A stretch of DNA of 7,777 bases. Source: Gammaproteobacteria bacterium (lineage in GTDB: Bacteria; Pseudomonadota; Gammaproteobacteria; QNFN01). Shown in pieces: positions 5,971 to 7,777 of the stretch. The first letter of the stretch is position 1; every line of letters begins with the position of its first letter. A program made the position numbers and the translations under genes. Below the pieces are notes generated by a model. It made no database searches. It was given only the letters and a program-made list of their open reading frames with translations, and had not been told where the DNA came from. The stretch lies in NCBI GenBank assembly GCA_003645555.1, contig QNFN01000075.1, forward strand, positions 1-7,777. Direction: 5' to 3'.

Positions 5971-7269
5971 ATGCAGACCCGGGCTGTGGCTGCACGCGTA
6001 TTGGCACGAGTGATACGCCACGGCGCCTCACTCGACAGCGCCCTCCCCGATGCTCTCCAAAAAGTTGCGATCGGCGACCGCGCCCTGGTCAGTGAACTCT
6101 GTTACGGCACACTGCGCTGGCAGCCACGTTTGGCGGCGCTGTCGGTAAAGCTGCTGCATCGCCCACCGCGAGCCAAGGACAGTGATGTAGGTGCGCTGCT
6201 CCTGATCGGCCTCTACCAACTCCAGCACACCCGTATTCCGGTCCACGCCGCCGTCGCCGAGACCGTCGCCGGTGCCGGCGCACTGGGCAAGCGCTGGGCG
6301 GCCGCCATGCTCAACGCCGCACTGCGCCGCTACCTGCGGGAACGAGAAACCCTTGACGCGGCGGTCGACACCGACCCGGCAAGCGCGCACGCCCACCCAC
6401 CCTGGCTTCTTGAACGACTGCGCGAAGCCTGGCCTGATGACTGGACTGCGATCACCGCCGCCAACAACGCCCGCGCCCCCCTTGCCTTACGCGTCAATCT
6501 CACCCGGGGCACGCGTGCGGACTACCTGGCCCGACTGGCCGCGGCCGACCACCAGGCCGCAGAGATCGCCCACACCGGGACGGGCCTGGCACTGGCCAGA
6601 CCGTGCGACGTCACCGAGCTTCCGGACTTCGCCGCCGGGGCGGTTTCAGTACAAGACGGAGCCGCACAGCTCGCCGCCCCGCTACTGGCACCGGCCGCCG
6701 GAGCGCGCGTACTCGACGCCTGCGCCGCCCCAGGCGGCAAGACGGCGCACCTGGGGGAGTGGCAGCCGGCACTCGGCACTCTGCTGGCGATCGACCGTAC
6801 CGAAGCGCGGCTCCCGCGATTGCACGCCACCCTGGCACGCACCGGTGTCGCGGCCACGGTGATGACCGCCGATGCCGGCGATCCGGCCAGTTGGTGGGAT
6901 GGCACCTTGTTCGATGCCGTGCTACTCGACGCGCCATGCTCCGGCAGTGGCGTCATCAGGCGCCACCCCGATATCAAGCTTTTGCGCCGTGCGAACGACC
7001 TGCCACGACTGGCCGCAGAGCAGGCGCGGCTGCTTGCCGCATTGTGGCCGCTGGTCGCACCAGGAGGACGCCTGCTGTATGCTACCTGCTCGGTGTTTCC
7101 GGAAGAGAATGACAGACAGATCAGCAACTTCCTGGCGGCACGCGCAGATGCTCACGAGAAAAAAATCACTGCCGACTGGGGCCATACCTGCTGCCATGGC
7201 CGGCAGATCCTGCCGGGTGAGGACGGCATGGACGGCTTTTACTACGCCCTCCTCGAACGCCGCGCGTGA
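5971..7269 (+). CDS. rsmB: 16S rRNA (cytosine-967-C5) methyltransferase RsmB
   Basis: Methylates C5 of cytosine 967 in 16S rRNA using S-adenosylmethionine; also called Sun or Fmu. At 432 residues it matches E. coli RsmB (429). The first 130 or so residues form the NusB-like RNA-binding domain (LCYGTLRW at 43-50, RIPVHAAVAETV at 88-99). A linker leads to the Rossmann-fold methyltransferase domain: DACAAPGGKTAHLG (249-262) binds SAM, DAPCSGSGVIRRHPD (320-334) carries Cys323, and YATCSVFPEEN (370-380) carries Cys373. In this family the TCS cysteine attacks the base and the PCS cysteine helps release the product. The C-terminus (LPGEDGMDGFYYALLER) is typical and complete. It begins 6 bases after fmt with no clear Shine-Dalgarno site, so co-translation is likely. 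Confidence 0.98.
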   Translation: MQTRAVAARVLARVIRHGASLDSALPDALQKVAIGDRALVSELCYGTLRWQPRLAALSVKLLHRPPRAKDSDVGALLLIGLYQLQHTRIPVHAAVAETVAGAGALGKRWAAAMLNAALRRYLRERETLDAAVDTDPASAHAHPPWLLERLREAWPDDWTAITAANNARAPLALRVNLTRGTRADYLARLAAADHQAAEIAHTGTGLALARPCDVTELPDFAAGAVSVQDGAAQLAAPLLAPAAGARVLDACAAPGGKTAHLGEWQPALGTLLAIDRTEARLPRLHATLARTGVAATVMTADAGDPASWWDGTLFDAVLLDAPCSGSGVIRRHPDIKLLRRANDLPRLAAEQARLLAALWPLVAPGGRLLYATCSVFPEENDRQISNFLAARADAHEKKITADWGHTCCHGRQILPGEDGMDGFYYALLERRA

Positions 7270-7305
7270 ACAGCCCGTGCCCCAGGCAACTCCCGAATAC
7301 AGGCC

Positions 7306-7777
7306 ATGAACACCAGGCGGCCTGATCGATCCCCTGCCAGCACGGCAGCCCCGGTTTGGGGTGCGCTGCTCGCTGGCCTCATGCTGGCGCTCTCCGCCCC
7401 AGCAGCATGGGCGCAGGAGAACGATGACCGGCCCCGCTTCAAGGTCATCGAGGCCAGCACACGGCTGGTCGATGAGGTCTTTTTCCTGGATGCCCGCATC
7501 GCCTTCGATTTCAATGCCGAGGCCATCGAGGCGCTCGACCATGGCGTGCCATTGACGGTCGAGCTGCAGATCGAGGTGCTGGAGACACGTGATCTGCTCT
7601 GGGACAGCACCACTGCCACCCTGAATCAGTACTACCGTATCGAGTACCGCGCCCTTGTCACCCAGTACCTGGTCACCAACCTGAACACCGGCGAGTTAAG
7701 CAGCCATACCAACCTCGAGGCCGCGTTGGCGATGCTCGGCCAGGTGACCGAATTCCCCATGCTCGATCGGCGCCTGC
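7306..7777 (+). CDS. DUF4390 exported protein, N-terminal 157 residues, runs off the right edge
   Basis: The frame is open from the ATG at 7306 to the window end. Residues 1-36 look like a signal peptide: basic start (RR at 4-5), a hydrophobic core at about 17-31, and Ala-Trp-Ala before the likely cut at 36/37. The mature part resembles DUF4390: FFLDARIAFDF, then EALDHGVPLTVELQIEV, the RIEYRAL segment, and QYLVTNLNTGE. It is all beta-rich and periplasmic or membrane-attached in prediction, with no known function. It starts 36 bases after rsmB, so it probably belongs to the same transcript. In related gammaproteobacteria this gene often sits between rsmB and a nitrogen-type two-component pair (ntrY/ntrX), which would be expected just beyond the edge. 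AGG lies too close to the ATG to be a good ribosome site. No in-frame GTG or ATG upstream competes. Confidence 0.85.
   Translation, partial: MNTRRPDRSPASTAAPVWGALLAGLMLALSAPAAWAQENDDRPRFKVIEASTRLVDEVFFLDARIAFDFNAEAIEALDHGVPLTVELQIEVLETRDLLWDSTTATLNQYYRIEYRALVTQYLVTNLNTGELSSHTNLEAALAMLGQVTEFPMLDRRL

Noticed and set aside
6522..7127. A 201-codon open frame on the minus strand, rich in Ser/Ala/Arg
   Set aside because: It is a shadow of rsmB with low-complexity composition.
5961..7331. The 10-mer CTGATCGATC found at 5961-5970 and again at 7322-7331
   Set aside because: There are only two copies, one before the rsmB start and one inside the DUF4390 coding region. It is too short to separate from chance.
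6922..7542. A 206-codon open frame on the minus strand crossing the rsmB-DUF4390 junction
   Set aside because: It is antisense to two supported genes and shows no motif.

Overview
The window is a GC-rich (by eye, above 60%), densely coding stretch of chromosome from a gammaproteobacterium. It holds two divergent housekeeping gene clusters that meet at one AT-rich control region at about 4358-4487. The gene content (def-fmt-rsmB facing LysM protein-dprA-smg) is the familiar gammaproteobacterial block. Two features point away from Enterobacterales and Pseudomonas: a full-type topA after smg, and a DUF4390 gene after rsmB. That arrangement suggests a purple-sulfur or halo-alkaliphilic Chromatiales/Ectothiorhodospiraceae-like lineage, but this is inference from gene order only. 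I saw no tRNA, rRNA, insertion sequence, CRISPR array or phage gene.

Minus-strand cluster, read right to left: an exported LysM protein resembling the type IV pilus secretin-associated protein TsaP (3266-4357), dprA (2074-3195), smg/DUF494 (1595-2074, sharing one base with dprA), and the first 491 codons of topA (1-1473, running off the left edge). The spacers hold a GCGA-loop hairpin between the LysM gene and dprA, a double Shine-Dalgarno leader at dprA, a GC-rich hairpin just after smg, and a candidate topA promoter.

Plus-strand cluster: def (4488-4991), fmt (5020-5964), rsmB (5971-7269) and the start of a DUF4390 exported protein (7306 to the right edge). Fmt puts the formyl group on initiator Met-tRNA, Def removes it from nascent proteins, and RsmB methylates 16S rRNA, so this arm serves translation initiation and ribosome maturation. 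The minus arm serves DNA topology and uptake (TopA, DprA) and probably the pilus secretin/cell wall (LysM protein).

All enzymes keep their catalytic motifs and normal lengths, and I found no broken or transferred gene. I did not find a clearly new biological system. The points most worth a second look are the dprA leader, with two anti-Shine-Dalgarno matches and an overlapping mini-ORF, and the TsaP-like/DprA pairing.
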